From: Streptomyces mangrovi
GTDB lineage: Bacteria; Actinomycetota; Actinomycetes; Streptomycetales; Streptomycetaceae
Length of the DNA: 64,000 nt
Direction of reading: 5' to 3'
Assembly: GCF_900114215.1 (NCBI RefSeq)
Contig: NZ_FOSG01000009.1
Coordinates: 124,001 to 188,000, forward strand
Positions within the stretch are counted from its first letter, which is position 1; every line of letters starts with the position of its first letter. Below the pieces are notes generated by a model that saw only the letters and a program-made list of their open reading frames with translations, had not been told where the DNA came from and ran no database searches. A program made the translations under genes and the position numbers. Below are positions 1 to 8,185 of this stretch, piece by piece.

Positions 1-370
1 GCCGGGCGCGCCGCCGGGCGCGCGCGTGGCGGATCTCCCGGGTGAGCATCGCGGCGGTCCACAGGCCGCCGCAGGCGAGCACCACCGCCACCACCGCGGG
101 CCAGGACTCGCCGAACGCGCTGAGTCCGTACGCCTCGACGACCCGGCTCGGAGCCGGGGCGAAGACGTGGCCGCGCACGGCCTGCCAGGCCGCCGCGCCG
201 GACAGGGCCATGGCGAGCACGCAGCACAGCAGCACGGCGACCACCACGCACTGCCACACCAGCAGCGCCAGCACCGGCTCGCGGTCCGGCCAGGAGCCGC
301 GGGCCAGCACGCGCGGCGCCGTCGCCGCGGTCAGTGCGCCCAGGACGATCAGTGCGAGCGCGACCATCAT
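1..370 (-). CDS. M56 family membrane metallopeptidase (BlaR1-like), 3' part outside window
   Basis: Only the first ~123 codons are visible; the reverse-strand frame runs off the left edge. It opens with a hydrophobic helix (MMVALALIVLGALTA) and has two more membrane segments near residues 30-55 and 95-110, separated by a stretch holding FAPAPSRVVEAYG. That is the layout of the N-terminal membrane half of BlaR1/M56 peptidases in Streptomyces. The zinc motif HExxH would lie outside the window, so catalysis cannot be checked. The first of two adjacent ATG codons is taken as start. The DUF5134 gene lies 100 bases upstream on the same strand, a common pairing with M56 genes. Substrate unknown. Confidence 0.6.
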   Translation of the reverse strand, partial: MMVALALIVLGALTAATAPRVLARGSWPDREPVLALLVWQCVVVAVLLCCVLAMALSGAAAWQAVRGHVFAPAPSRVVEAYGLSAFGESWPAVVAVVLACGGLWTAAMLTREIRHARARRRAR

Positions 371-470
371 GAGGAACAGCCTATGAGCCGGCGGCCGCTT
401 GCGCGTCCGGGGGGAAACGGGAAGTGACGCACGCCTCACCGGCATGGTGTTCCCCGCTCCCCGCGAGGGC

Positions 471-1079
471 TCAGACGGTGAGCAGCATCGCGAACATCCC
501 TATGCCCATCGCCAGTCGGCAGGCGGCGGCCACCTCCGGTGCCCGCCGCGGCCCGGCGCCACGACCGCCACGACCGCCGCGGACGCCGGAGGCGGCCGTC
601 TCCGGCAGGCGGAGGGAGTCCGGCGCGGGCGCCAGCCGGGCCCCCGCGAGCAGCGTGTACAGCGCGAAGTAGACCAGCAGCGCTCCGGTCGCCGCCGCGG
701 AGGCCGGATGCGCGGACGGCGCCGCATGGTGCCCGTGGGCGGGGGCGGGAGCGGCGGCCATGGCGAGTGCCATGTGCAGCATGGCCAGGGCGCCGACGGT
801 GTGGTGCAGATGGTGGAGCCGGTGCTCCCCGTCGAACAGGACCAGCGCCAGCCCGTACCCCGCGGTGGCGCCGAAGAGTGCCACGAAGACCGCCGGCGGC
901 GGTGGGTCCACCGCCGAAGCGGGCAGTGCCATCACGGCCATGCCCAGCCCCATCACCGCTTCCCCGGCGGCCTCCCGCCGCTGCCCGGGTGTGCCGCCGC
1001 GCGTTCGCCGCAGGCAGTACGCGCCCACGGCGCCGCACAGGGCCACCAGCATCCAGCCGACCGGTTCCGGTCCGTGCAC
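471..1079 (-). CDS. DUF5134 family membrane protein
   Basis: About 202 residues if translation starts at the GTG at 1079, which has GGGGAGGCGG directly upstream; a longer frame to 1199 exists but its extra residues are Pro/Arg-rich with no ribosome site. Several predicted membrane helices (WMLVALCGAVGAYCL, VMGLGMAVMALP, ALLVYFALYTLLAG, LAMGIGMFAMLLTV) and His-rich joints (HRLHHLHHTV, HGHHAAPSAHP) fit DUF5134, an actinobacterial integral membrane family of unknown function. The histidines could bind metal, but that is only inference. It reads in the same direction as the M56 peptidase gene downstream, so the two may be co-transcribed. Confidence 0.7.
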   Translation of the reverse strand: MHGPEPVGWMLVALCGAVGAYCLRRTRGGTPGQRREAAGEAVMGLGMAVMALPASAVDPPPPAVFVALFGATAGYGLALVLFDGEHRLHHLHHTVGALAMLHMALAMAAAPAPAHGHHAAPSAHPASAAATGALLVYFALYTLLAGARLAPAPDSLRLPETAASGVRGGRGGRGAGPRRAPEVAAACRLAMGIGMFAMLLTV

Positions 1080-1244
1080 CCCGCCTCCCCACCGCTCGCC
1101 CGGCCGGCTGCTCCGGCCGGTTCCGCGGGGAGGATGCCCGGCGCAGGGCGCGTGTACGGGAGCGTGTGGAGGCAGTGGGGGAGTGCGGCCCAGGCGCACG
1201 CTCCCGGCGGTGCGGTACCGCCCCCGGGGCTCGCCACGCAGGCC

Positions 1245-1637
1245 TCAGATACCGGGCCGGTAGCGCAGCGGATGGTCCCCGGGAACCTCGACGAGGACGA
1301 TCGGCACCCCGTCCGGATCGCTGATCCACATCTCCACCAGCCCCCACGGCTCGCGCCTGGGCTCCCGCAGCACCTCCACGCCGCGGGCGGTGAGCTCCTG
1401 GTGGGCCCCGGCCGCGTCGGCGACCTGGAGCCACAGCCTCAGGCCGGGCGCGGGCGGGACCTCGGATCGGCCGGAGACCTCCAGGAAACCGCCGCCCAGG
1501 AAGTAGACGGTCCCGCGCTCCGGCCCGGTGCCGAACTCCCGGTACACGGCCAGCCCCAGGGCGTCACCGTAGAAGGCCCGCGAACGGTCGGGGTCGGTGG
1601 GGCGCAGCAGGACCCGGCTGCTCAGTACCTGAACCAT
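1245..1637 (-). CDS. VOC family (glyoxalase/bleomycin-resistance fold) protein
   Basis: A 130-residue protein beginning MVQVLSSRVLLRPTDPDRSR, with the paired beta-alpha-beta-beta-beta modules of the vicinal oxygen chelate fold: SRAFYGDALGLAVYREFG in the first half, then GLRLWLQVADAAGAHQEL and MWISDPDGVPIVLVEVPGDH near the end. The DPDG turn followed by a hydrophobic strand is typical. Candidate metal ligands are the C-terminal Glu and scattered His/Glu residues, but the substrate cannot be told. The GNAT gene starts 89 bases away on the opposite strand, so the short gap must hold both promoters. Confidence 0.8.
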   Translation of the reverse strand: MVQVLSSRVLLRPTDPDRSRAFYGDALGLAVYREFGTGPERGTVYFLGGGFLEVSGRSEVPPAPGLRLWLQVADAAGAHQELTARGVEVLREPRREPWGLVEMWISDPDGVPIVLVEVPGDHPLRYRPGI

Positions 1638-1725
1638 GGCACCGAGCCTAGGCCGTGGCCGGGGCGCTGTCCGGCATACGGGCCGAGCCGCCGGGTCGCG
1701 CGGACGGAGGTTTAGGCTCGGCCCC

Positions 1726-2355
1726 ATGAACGCCCCGAACGCCGTGAACGACCCCGCCTCCCCGGCCTCCGACGCCACCCCCCGGACGGCTTCCAAAACC
1801 GCCTCCGGCCTGAGCTTCAGGACCGCCCGCGAGGACGACGTCCCCACGCTGGTCGCCCTGGTGGAGTCGGCGTACCGGGGCGAGACCAGCCGGGCGGGCT
1901 GGACCACCGAGGCGGATCTGCTGGACGGGCAGCGCACCGACCCCGAGGGCGTCGCCGACGTCGTCCGTACCCCCGGCAGCCTGATGCTGATCGCCGAGCG
2001 GGACGGGGAGCCGGTCGCCTGCTGCCAGCTCGAGCGCCGCGAGGGCGGGGCGGGGGAGACCGTCGCGTACTTCGGGATGTTCGCCGTCCGGCCGGTCCTC
2101 CAGGGAGGCGGGTTCGGCAGGGCGGTTCTGGCGGAGGCCGAGCGGACGGTGCGGGAGCGCTGGGGCGCCCGCGAGATGCACATGACGGTGATCACCGCCC
2201 GGGCGGACCTGATCGCCTGGTACGAGCGCCGCGGCTACGCCCGGACCGGGCGCACCAGCCCCTTCCCGTACGGCGACGAGCGTTTCGGTGCCCCGCTCCG
2301 CGACGACCTGGAGTTCGAGCTGCTGGTCAAGTCGCTTCGCCGACCGCCCTCCTGA
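1726..2355 (+). CDS. GNAT family N-acetyltransferase
   Basis: 209 residues from the ATG at 1726; the upstream in-frame extension to 1636 overlaps the neighbouring VOC gene and is not needed. The GNAT core begins near residue 30 (LSFRTAREDDVPTLVALVES). Acetyl-CoA motif A is visible as FAVRPVLQGGGFGRAVLAEAE, where Q/R-x-x-G-x-G/A reads QGGGFG, and the late motif AWYERRGYARTG marks the C-terminal half. The acceptor is unknown. The first ~27 residues are Ala/Pro/Thr-rich and probably disordered. The 3' end overlaps the convergent GDPD gene by 29 bases. Confidence 0.85.
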   Translation: MNAPNAVNDPASPASDATPRTASKTASGLSFRTAREDDVPTLVALVESAYRGETSRAGWTTEADLLDGQRTDPEGVADVVRTPGSLMLIAERDGEPVACCQLERREGGAGETVAYFGMFAVRPVLQGGGFGRAVLAEAERTVRERWGAREMHMTVITARADLIAWYERRGYARTGRTSPFPYGDERFGAPLRDDLEFELLVKSLRRPPS

Positions 2356-3010
2356 CGTCGGGCAGGTCGGTGACCACACCGTCCAGCCCCAGTTCGCGGA
2401 CGCGGGCCAGGTCCTGGTCGGTGTTGACCGTCCAGGAGATCACCTTCAGGCCCGCGGCGCGGCAGCGCCCGACGACCTCCGCGTCCAGCCGGCGCAGCTC
2501 GCAGGAGACCATCGGGGCCCCCAGGTCCACGGCGCGCTCGGGGGCGGTGGGCGTGGAGGAGCCGGTGACCAGTGCGATGGGGATGTCCGGCAGCAGTTTG
2601 CGGGTCTCGCGCAGGGCGTCGTCGTGGAACGAGATCACCGTGACCCGCCGGTGAAGACCGAGCCGCTCGACGGCCTCCGCCAGCACCCGCGCCGCGGCGC
2701 GGTTCTTGATCTCGGCCTGGAGCGGTGCGGAGACCGCCTCCACGACCTCCTCGAAGACCGGGACGCGCTCGCCGAGGCCGGCGTCCAGTTCGCGCAGCTC
2801 GGCGAGGGTTTTGTCCGCGACGGGACCGGAGCCGTCGGTGGTGCGGTCCACGTCGGCGTCGTGCATCACCACCAGTGCGCCGTCCCGGCTCAGGTGGAGG
2901 TCCAGTTCGATGACGTCGAAGCCCTCGCGGTCGGCCCGGACGAAGGAGCGCAGGGTGTTCTCGGGCTCGACGCCCATCACCCCGCGGTGGCCGACGGTCA
3001 GCAGTGGCAC
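2327..3010 (-). CDS. Glycerophosphodiester phosphodiesterase
   Basis: 227 residues from the GTG at 3010; a frame open to 3085 adds a stretch without family similarity. GDPD hallmarks are in order: the HRG entry (GHRGVMGVEPENTLRSF, with catalytic His-Arg and metal Glu), FDVIELDLHLSRDG supplying the metal ligands Glu and Asp, the second catalytic His in VVMHDADVDRTT, PLQAEIKN, and the barrel-closing strand ISWTVNTDQDL. Members cleave glycerophosphodiesters to glycerol-3-phosphate and an alcohol. No signal peptide is seen, so a cytoplasmic enzyme is expected. It converges on the GNAT gene, and its 5' side faces the DUF6421 operon across ~300 bases. Confidence 0.88.
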   Translation of the reverse strand: MPLLTVGHRGVMGVEPENTLRSFVRADREGFDVIELDLHLSRDGALVVMHDADVDRTTDGSGPVADKTLAELRELDAGLGERVPVFEEVVEAVSAPLQAEIKNRAAARVLAEAVERLGLHRRVTVISFHDDALRETRKLLPDIPIALVTGSSTPTAPERAVDLGAPMVSCELRRLDAEVVGRCRAAGLKVISWTVNTDQDLARVRELGLDGVVTDLPDVRRAVGEAT

Positions 3011-3249
3011 GGCGCGTTCTCGCTTTCCTGCGGTGTCTCGAAGCGTCGGTGCGTACGCGCGGCAAGGGTAGCCGCGGACGATCACCGCCCGGGACGCGGG
3101 GCGGCGGCGGCCCCCGGCGGCCGGGCGCGGAGCTCGCCGGATCGGCGCCTGCGGCGCGTAATACGGCCTTCTCTTCCGCTTCGGGAGGTGTCCACAGGAA
3201 AAACATCCGTATAGCGGGTGGTGGACGGAAGAACTTTCTCCCCCTCGGG

Positions 3250-3278
3250 TTGATCGAGGAAGTCTGCGCAGCTACGGT
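3250..3278 (+). promoter_or_regulatory. Likely housekeeping promoter of the DUF6421 operon
   Basis: TTGATC and TACGGT are separated by exactly 17 bases, a good match to the main vegetative sigma factor pattern. The site lies 36 bases upstream of the DUF6421 start codon, which has GGAGGGG just before it. The rest of the ~300-base divergent gap (3011-3249) holds only the start-proximal region of the GDPD gene and no further motif that I recognise. Confidence 0.55.
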
Positions 3279-3313
3279 GCTGGTACGAGAGTTTCTTCTG
3301 TGGAGGGGTAGTA

Positions 3314-4726
3314 ATGACGGAAATCCTTTCGCCCGCGGTGATGACGGGTGGCGCTCCGACCGCCGACGGCCCGTTCGCCGGCCGTGTGGTGGAGCACCCC
3401 GCCTGGGCGGTGCTCAAGGAGGCCGTCGAGGCCGTCCGCCCCGCCCAGTCCAAGGACGGCTCCATCGACTTCGAGGCCGAGGGCGCCCCCGCGCGGGCCG
3501 ATGTCGAGCGGCACATCGAGCGGGTCGTGGCCTGCGTCGAGGAGCTCGCACCGCTGCTCCCGCACAATGAGGCGTACCACCGCGCCCTGGTGGCCGACCT
3601 GCGCCGCTGGGCCGAGAGCGGCTTCGGCGTCCCCGACTTCCTGGACTCCCTGCTGGCCTTCCGGCCCGCCTCCCGCCGCGCCGACGGGATCCAGCACCTG
3701 GTCGTCTTCCCGATGTACACGCAGAACGGCAACCCCGACCGCAACCTGGAGGCCGTCGTCCTGCGCGTGGTCTGGCCGGACTGGCTGGCCGAGCTGGAGC
3801 GCACCCGCTACGACAACCCGCTCTTCCTCGGCATCACCTTCGAGGACTTCACCAGCGGCTACGACACCCACTCCGCGGTCCTCTTCCCCGAGACCGTCGC
3901 CGTGCGCGAGGCGCCCGAGCGGTTCTCCTGGGGAGGGATCTTCTGCGACCGCGAGGCCGCCCGCTTCCGCCGCGTCGTCGACGCCGCCTGCGAGGTCACC
4001 AAGCTGGAGCTGCCCGAGGACGCCCGGGGCCTGCTGGCCGACCAGAAGCGCGCCCAGCAGACCTTCGTGCTGTGGGACATGGTCCACGACCGCACCCACA
4101 GCCACGGCGACCTGCCCTTCGACCCGTTCATGATCAAGCAGCGCCAGCCGTTCTGGATGTACGGCCTGGAGGAGCTGCGCTGCGACCTCACCGCCTTCCA
4201 CGAGGCCGTGAAGCTGGAGGCCGACGGCTTCGAGCAGGGCCGCGACGTGCAGTACGCCGTGCTGCTGGAGCGCCTGTTCCGCTTCCCCGTCACCGGTGAG
4301 CGCAGCCGCAACTACGACGGGCTGGGCGGCCAGCTGCTGTTCGCCTACCTCCACAAGCACGACGCCCTGCGCTGGACGGACAACAAGCTCAGCATCGACT
4401 GGCAGCGGGCCCGCGAGGTGACCGTGCACCTGCGCGAGGAGATCGAGACCCTCTACCGCGAGGGCATCGACCGCCCGAAGCTGGTCCACTGGTTCAAGGC
4501 CTACGAACTGGTCTCCACCTACCTCGCCCCGCACCCCGGCTCGACCTGGGCCAAGGGCCCCGACGCCCTGGACCTGAGCCTGCCGCCGCGCAAGCTGGTG
4601 GACGAGGTGCTCCCCGACGAGTTCCCGCTGAGCATGTTCTACGAGGCCCTCGCCAAGAAGCTGCGTAACGTGATCGCATCGACCAAGGGCATCACCGCCG
4701 AGTCCGCCGTCCCGGCCGCGGCGTGA
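3314..4726 (+). CDS. DUF6421 family protein, possible metalloenzyme
   Basis: 470 residues, matching a conserved actinobacterial family of unknown function that I recognise as DUF6421. No signal peptide or membrane segment is seen, so it should be soluble. Polar residues cluster in the middle: H258-D-R-T-H262-S-H264 and, about 25 residues later, E286-E-L-R-C-D. This His-cluster then EE-x-R-x-D/E order resembles the zinc-ligand arrangement of some metallopeptidases without being a standard HExxH, so metal binding is an inference. It is the first gene of an operon with an SDR 29 bases downstream and then a threonine aldolase-like enzyme, suggesting a shared metabolic route. Confidence 0.8.
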   Translation: MTEILSPAVMTGGAPTADGPFAGRVVEHPAWAVLKEAVEAVRPAQSKDGSIDFEAEGAPARADVERHIERVVACVEELAPLLPHNEAYHRALVADLRRWAESGFGVPDFLDSLLAFRPASRRADGIQHLVVFPMYTQNGNPDRNLEAVVLRVVWPDWLAELERTRYDNPLFLGITFEDFTSGYDTHSAVLFPETVAVREAPERFSWGGIFCDREAARFRRVVDAACEVTKLELPEDARGLLADQKRAQQTFVLWDMVHDRTHSHGDLPFDPFMIKQRQPFWMYGLEELRCDLTAFHEAVKLEADGFEQGRDVQYAVLLERLFRFPVTGERSRNYDGLGGQLLFAYLHKHDALRWTDNKLSIDWQRAREVTVHLREEIETLYREGIDRPKLVHWFKAYELVSTYLAPHPGSTWAKGPDALDLSLPPRKLVDEVLPDEFPLSMFYEALAKKLRNVIASTKGITAESAVPAAA

Positions 4727-4755
4727 CCACCGGACGTCACAGAGAGGCGATCACC

Positions 4756-5526
4756 ATGACCAGCACACCCAACGGCAACGGCGGCCCCCTGGACGGCGCC
4801 GTCGTCGCCGTCGCCGGCGCGGCGGGGCCCGCCGGGCAGGCCGCGCTGCTGAGCCTGGCCGAACGGGGCGCCACCGTCGTCGCCGCCGACGCGGACGCCG
4901 AGCGGCTGGCCGAGGCAGTCGACAGGGCGCGCTTCGCGCACGGGGGCGCCGCCGTCACCGGCGACACCGTCGACCTGCTCGACCTGGAGGCCACCCGCGA
5001 GTGGGCCACCCGCACCGAGAAGGAGCACGGCCGCGTCGACGGGCTGGTGCACCTGGTGGGCGGCTGGCGCGGCTCGGCCGCCTTCGCCGAGACCGACCTG
5101 TCCCACTGGGACCTGCTGGAGAAGTTGCTGGTACGCACCGTGCAGCACACATCCCTGGCCTTCGAGGGGGCCCTGCGCCGCAGCGGAAACGGCCGCTACG
5201 TCCTGATCAGCGCCGCCGGCGCCACCCGCCCCACTGCCGGCAACGCCGCCTACTCCGCGGCCAAGGCCGCCGCCGAGGCCTGGACCCTGGCCCTGGCCGA
5301 CGCCTTCCGCAAGGCGGGCAAGGGGTCGGATTCGGGGCCGCCGGCCGCGGCTGCCATCCTGGTGGTCAAGGCGCTGGTCAACGACGCGATGCGCGCCGAG
5401 CGCCCGAACGCCAAGTTCGCGGGCTTCACCGACGTCGGGGAGCTGGCCGAGGCCATCGCCGGTGTCTGGGACAAGCCCGCCGAGGAAGTGAACGGACACC
5501 GCCTGTGGCTGACCCCGCAACCGTAG
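4756..5526 (+). CDS. Short-chain dehydrogenase/reductase (SDR)
   Basis: 256 residues from the ATG at 4756, preceded by GAGAGG at a normal distance; an in-frame GTG at 4723 would overlap the previous gene. The Rossmann entry [16 protein letters not shown] carries a G-x-x-G-x-x-G-like loop, VVAADADAERL should meet the nucleotide, and the catalytic pair lies in LISAAGATR (Ser) and YSAAK (Tyr, Lys). The region around LVHLVGGWRG replaces the usual NNAG. The end is unusual: the next gene begins inside it with a 22-base overlap, so translation is probably coupled. Substrate unknown; the neighbours suggest a hydroxy or amino acid derivative. Confidence 0.82.
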   Translation: MTSTPNGNGGPLDGAVVAVAGAAGPAGQAALLSLAERGATVVAADADAERLAEAVDRARFAHGGAAVTGDTVDLLDLEATREWATRTEKEHGRVDGLVHLVGGWRGSAAFAETDLSHWDLLEKLLVRTVQHTSLAFEGALRRSGNGRYVLISAAGATRPTAGNAAYSAAKAAAEAWTLALADAFRKAGKGSDSGPPAAAAILVVKALVNDAMRAERPNAKFAGFTDVGELAEAIAGVWDKPAEEVNGHRLWLTPQP

Positions 5527-6620
5527 AGGCCCACCCGACCGAGGCACCCCCGGCATCCCCTCCGACGGATGCCCGGCGCCGCCACGACCCGCGGGTGCGC
5601 GGCTTCGCCAGCGACAACTACGCGGGCGCGCACCCGGAGATCCTGGCGGCGCTCGCCCTCGCCAACGGCGGTCACCAGACCGCCTACGGCGAGGACGAGT
5701 ACACCGCCCACCTCCAGGAGGTCTTCCGCGCCCACCTCGGGCCGGCGGCCGAGGTCTTCCCGGTGTTCAACGGCACCGGCGCCAACGTCGTGGCCCTGCA
5801 GGCCCTCACCGACCGCTGGGGCGCGGTCGTCTGCGCCGAGAGCGCCCACATCAACGTGGACGAGTGCGGCGCACCCGAACGGGTCGGCGGGCTGAAGCTG
5901 CTGACCGTGCCCACCGAGCACGGCAAGCTCACCCCCGAGCTGGTCGAGCGCGAGGCGTACGGCTTCGACGACGAGCACAGGGCGATGCCGCAGGTGGTCT
6001 CGATCACCCAGAACACCGAACTGGGCACCGTCTACACGCCCGAGGAGATCCGGGCGATCTGCGAGACGGCCCACGAGCGCGGCATGGCCGTCCACCTCGA
6101 CGGCGCCCGCATCGCCAACGCGGCGGCCGCGCTGGGCGTGCCGCTGCGGGCGTTCACCACGGACGCCGGCGTGGACGTGCTCTCCTTCGGCGGCACCAAG
6201 AACGGCATGCTCTTCGGCGAGGCCGTCGTCGTGCTGAACCCCGGCGCGGTGCGGGCGATGAAGCACCTGCGGAAGCTGTCGATGCAGCTGGCCTCCAAGA
6301 TGCGGTTCGTCTCCGCGCAGTTCGAGGCGCTGCTCGCAGGGGACCTGTGGCTGCGCAGTGCCTCCCACGCCAACGCCATGGCCGGGCGGCTGGCCGAGGG
6401 CGCGCGTGCCGTCGACGGTGTGGAGATCCTCCACCCCGTCCAGGCCAACGCCGTCTTCGCCCGGCTCCCCCACGACGTGAGCGAGCGGTTGCAGAAGCGC
6501 CACCGCTTCTACTTCTGGGACGAGGCCGCCGGCGACGTGCGCTGGATGTGTTCCTTCGACACCACCGAGGAGGACGTCGACGGCTTCGTCGCCGCGCTGC
6601 GGGAGGAGATGGCCCGCTGA
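5505..6620 (+). CDS. Threonine aldolase-like PLP enzyme (beta-eliminating lyase family)
   Basis: 371 residues from the GTG at 5505, inside the end of the SDR gene; the open frame to 5001 is the SDR read in another phase. Fold-type I features: FASDNYAGAHPEI near the start, FNGTGANVVALQAL, the PLP-holding VHLDGARIANA (Asp), and the Schiff-base lysine K232 in SFGGTKNGM. Family members cleave beta-hydroxy-alpha-amino acids to glycine and an aldehyde. The last ~40 residues (FYFWDEAAGDVRWMCSFDTT) match the low-specificity L-threonine aldolase group. It is the last gene of the operon and is followed by two hairpins. Confidence 0.88.
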   Translation: MADPATVEAHPTEAPPASPPTDARRRHDPRVRGFASDNYAGAHPEILAALALANGGHQTAYGEDEYTAHLQEVFRAHLGPAAEVFPVFNGTGANVVALQALTDRWGAVVCAESAHINVDECGAPERVGGLKLLTVPTEHGKLTPELVEREAYGFDDEHRAMPQVVSITQNTELGTVYTPEEIRAICETAHERGMAVHLDGARIANAAAALGVPLRAFTTDAGVDVLSFGGTKNGMLFGEAVVVLNPGAVRAMKHLRKLSMQLASKMRFVSAQFEALLAGDLWLRSASHANAMAGRLAEGARAVDGVEILHPVQANAVFARLPHDVSERLQKRHRFYFWDEAAGDVRWMCSFDTTEEDVDGFVAALREEMAR

Positions 6621-6632
6621 CCGCGCGTGCGG

Positions 6633-6670
6633 GCGGCCCGCCGGCCGGAAAAGCGCGGCGGGCCGCTTCT
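6633..6670 (+). terminator. Rho-independent-type hairpin after the aldolase gene
   Basis: Perfect 11-base arms (6633-6643 and 6656-6666) of pure G+C enclose a 12-base A-containing loop, followed by TTCT. It lies 13 bases past the stop codon, a usual place for a Streptomyces terminator. Confidence 0.7.
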
Positions 6671-6726
6671 GTCTGCCTTCGCGGGCTTTCCCGGGGGCGG
6701 CGGGGGTGGGGAGCCGGTCGAGGAGA

Positions 6727-6792
6727 GGACAGGGGACCGCACGCGGCCGGAGCGGTCGAAACCGCCTTCCGGCCGCGTGCGGTCCCCTGTCC
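6727..6792. repeat. Very long perfect hairpin between convergent genes
   Basis: The arms 6727-6751 and 6768-6792 are 25 bases long and perfectly complementary. An inner 5-base stem (6752-6756 with 6761-6765) capped by CGAA continues the helix with only a 2-base bulge. It sits between the convergent aldolase and acyltransferase genes, 6 bases from the latter's stop codon, so a two-way terminator is the simplest reading. It is longer than a typical terminator stem. Confidence 0.8.
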
Positions 6793-6798
6793 GCCCTG

Positions 6799-7518
6799 CT
6801 ACAGAGAGCCGGCCTCGGCCGGGGTCGGGGCGGTGCCGCCCAGGTGCGCGGGCATCCACCAGGTGTCCTCCGGCCCCTTGGGCCGCACCGGGTACGCCCG
6901 CTGGGCCGCCTCCAGCAACTCCTGCACGCGGTCGCGCAGCCGCTCGGTGAGCCCGGCCGCCGACTCGCCCTCGGCGGGCCGCAGCGGCTCGCCCACCCGG
7001 ATGGTGATCGGGAAGTGGTTGCGGCCGAAGTCCCGCTTGTGGCCCTTGGTCCACAGCCGCTGAGTGCCCCACAGCGCGACGGGCAGCAGCGGCACGCCCG
7101 CCTCCTGCGCCATCCGGGCCGCCCCGGTCTTGAAGTTCTTCAGGGTGAACGACTGCGAGATCGTGGCCTCGGGGAAGACACCGATGATCTCGCCCGAGCG
7201 CAGCGCCGTCAGCGCGTGGCGGTAGGCGTGCTCGCCCTGCGAGCGGTCCACCGGTATGTGCTTCATCGCGCGCATCAGCGGTCCCGAGACCTTGTGCCGG
7301 AAGACCGACTCCTTCGCCATGAAGCGCACCAGCCGCTTGGCGGGCCGGGCGGCCAGCCCGGCGAAGACGAAGTCGAGGTAGCCGATGTGGTTGCTGACCA
7401 GCACGGCGCCGCCGCGCCGCGGGACGTGCTCGGTGCCGTCGATGTCGAAACGCAGGTCGAGCGCCCTGAACAGGGTGCGGGCTGCGCCGATCACGGGCGG
7501 ATACACCAGTTCTGCCAT
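6799..7518 (-). CDS. 1-acyl-sn-glycerol-3-phosphate acyltransferase (PlsC family)
   Basis: 239 residues, the usual length for the family. The catalytic H-x4-D motif is NHIGYLD near residue 44, the glycerophosphate-binding block is IIGVFPEATIS, and the third block VPLLPVALWGTQ follows at normal spacing. The predicted reaction moves an acyl group from acyl-CoA or acyl-ACP to lysophosphatidic acid, or to a related mono-acylated lipid, at the inner face of the membrane. A short hydrophobic stretch near the N-terminus (VYPPVIGAARTLF) may give membrane contact. The tail (RPKGPEDTWWMPAHLGG) is typical of actinobacterial homologues. It is transcribed alone, converging on the aldolase operon. Confidence 0.88.
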   Translation of the reverse strand: MAELVYPPVIGAARTLFRALDLRFDIDGTEHVPRRGGAVLVSNHIGYLDFVFAGLAARPAKRLVRFMAKESVFRHKVSGPLMRAMKHIPVDRSQGEHAYRHALTALRSGEIIGVFPEATISQSFTLKNFKTGAARMAQEAGVPLLPVALWGTQRLWTKGHKRDFGRNHFPITIRVGEPLRPAEGESAAGLTERLRDRVQELLEAAQRAYPVRPKGPEDTWWMPAHLGGTAPTPAEAGSL

Positions 7519-7576
7519 ACGGGGAGGACCCTTCTGGGAGGCTGCCTGGGGAGGGTTCTCCCGGCTGGTCTACCCG

Positions 7577-7606
7577 AACCTACGCTGCCGTAACTTCCCT
7601 GGCCAG
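7577..7606 (-). promoter_or_regulatory. Weak candidate promoter for the PlsC gene
   Basis: On the reverse strand CTGGCC and TAGGTT are 18 bases apart, about 60 bases before the start codon. The -10 part is good and the -35 part poor. The gap 7519-7653 holds no other feature. Confidence 0.3.
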
Positions 7607-7653
7607 TTCCGGGGCCGGGAGATCCTCGTCACGTTCGGACACCACCCGGCGAC

Positions 7654-8061
7654 TCACCCCGTGACCCGGCGCAGCGCCAGGTACATCTCACAGCCCAGGC
7701 AGTAGCCGAAGGCGGCGTTGAGGAAGGCCGCCGCGAGCGCGCACGCGGTCGCCGCCATGCCCAGCCACAGGGGACCGGCGCCGTACCCCACCAGACCCAC
7801 CAGGGCGAAGGCCAGGCCCACGCCCTGCGCGAAACGGGGCGGCGCCGCGTCCTCCACTCCGGCCGGCGGCCCCAGCCGGGGGCGGACCAGATGGCGGAAG
7901 ACCAGACCGTAGGGCGACCGCGCCACGCCGAGCACCGCCCCGGCGGCGAACACCAGCGCCTGCGCGGCCAGCAGCCGGAAACTCCCGCTGACCAGCACGG
8001 CGGCCAGGACCGCGGTGGTCACGGCGGCGGCGAACCTCGTTCCCCGTATGTCGACCCTCAT
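7654..8061 (-). CDS. DUF4395 domain membrane protein
   Basis: 135 residues from the ATG at 8061 (MRVDIRGTRFAAAV). Helices are predicted at VTTAVLAAVLVSG, LLAAQALVFAAGAVLG, GVGLAFALVGLVGY and WLGMAATACALAAAFL. The stretch FGYCLGCEMYLALRR near the end contains a C-x-x-C pair that is constant in DUF4395 and could be redox active. The thioredoxin-like gene is divergent from it with 124 bases between, and this pairing of a DUF4395 protein with a membrane-anchored thioredoxin recurs in actinobacteria. A membrane thiol-exchange role is inferred, not shown. Confidence 0.82.
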   Translation of the reverse strand: MRVDIRGTRFAAAVTTAVLAAVLVSGSFRLLAAQALVFAAGAVLGVARSPYGLVFRHLVRPRLGPPAGVEDAAPPRFAQGVGLAFALVGLVGYGAGPLWLGMAATACALAAAFLNAAFGYCLGCEMYLALRRVTG

Positions 8062-8185
8062 GGCGACAGCATTCCGCACCCAGGGGGGCGGTGGCGGCCG
8101 GATGCGGGAATCGGCGGCATGGCCCCTGGCGCTGTGGGAGACGATGCGGGGAGCGGGCAGAGGCGATGGAACGACGGGGGCGGGG

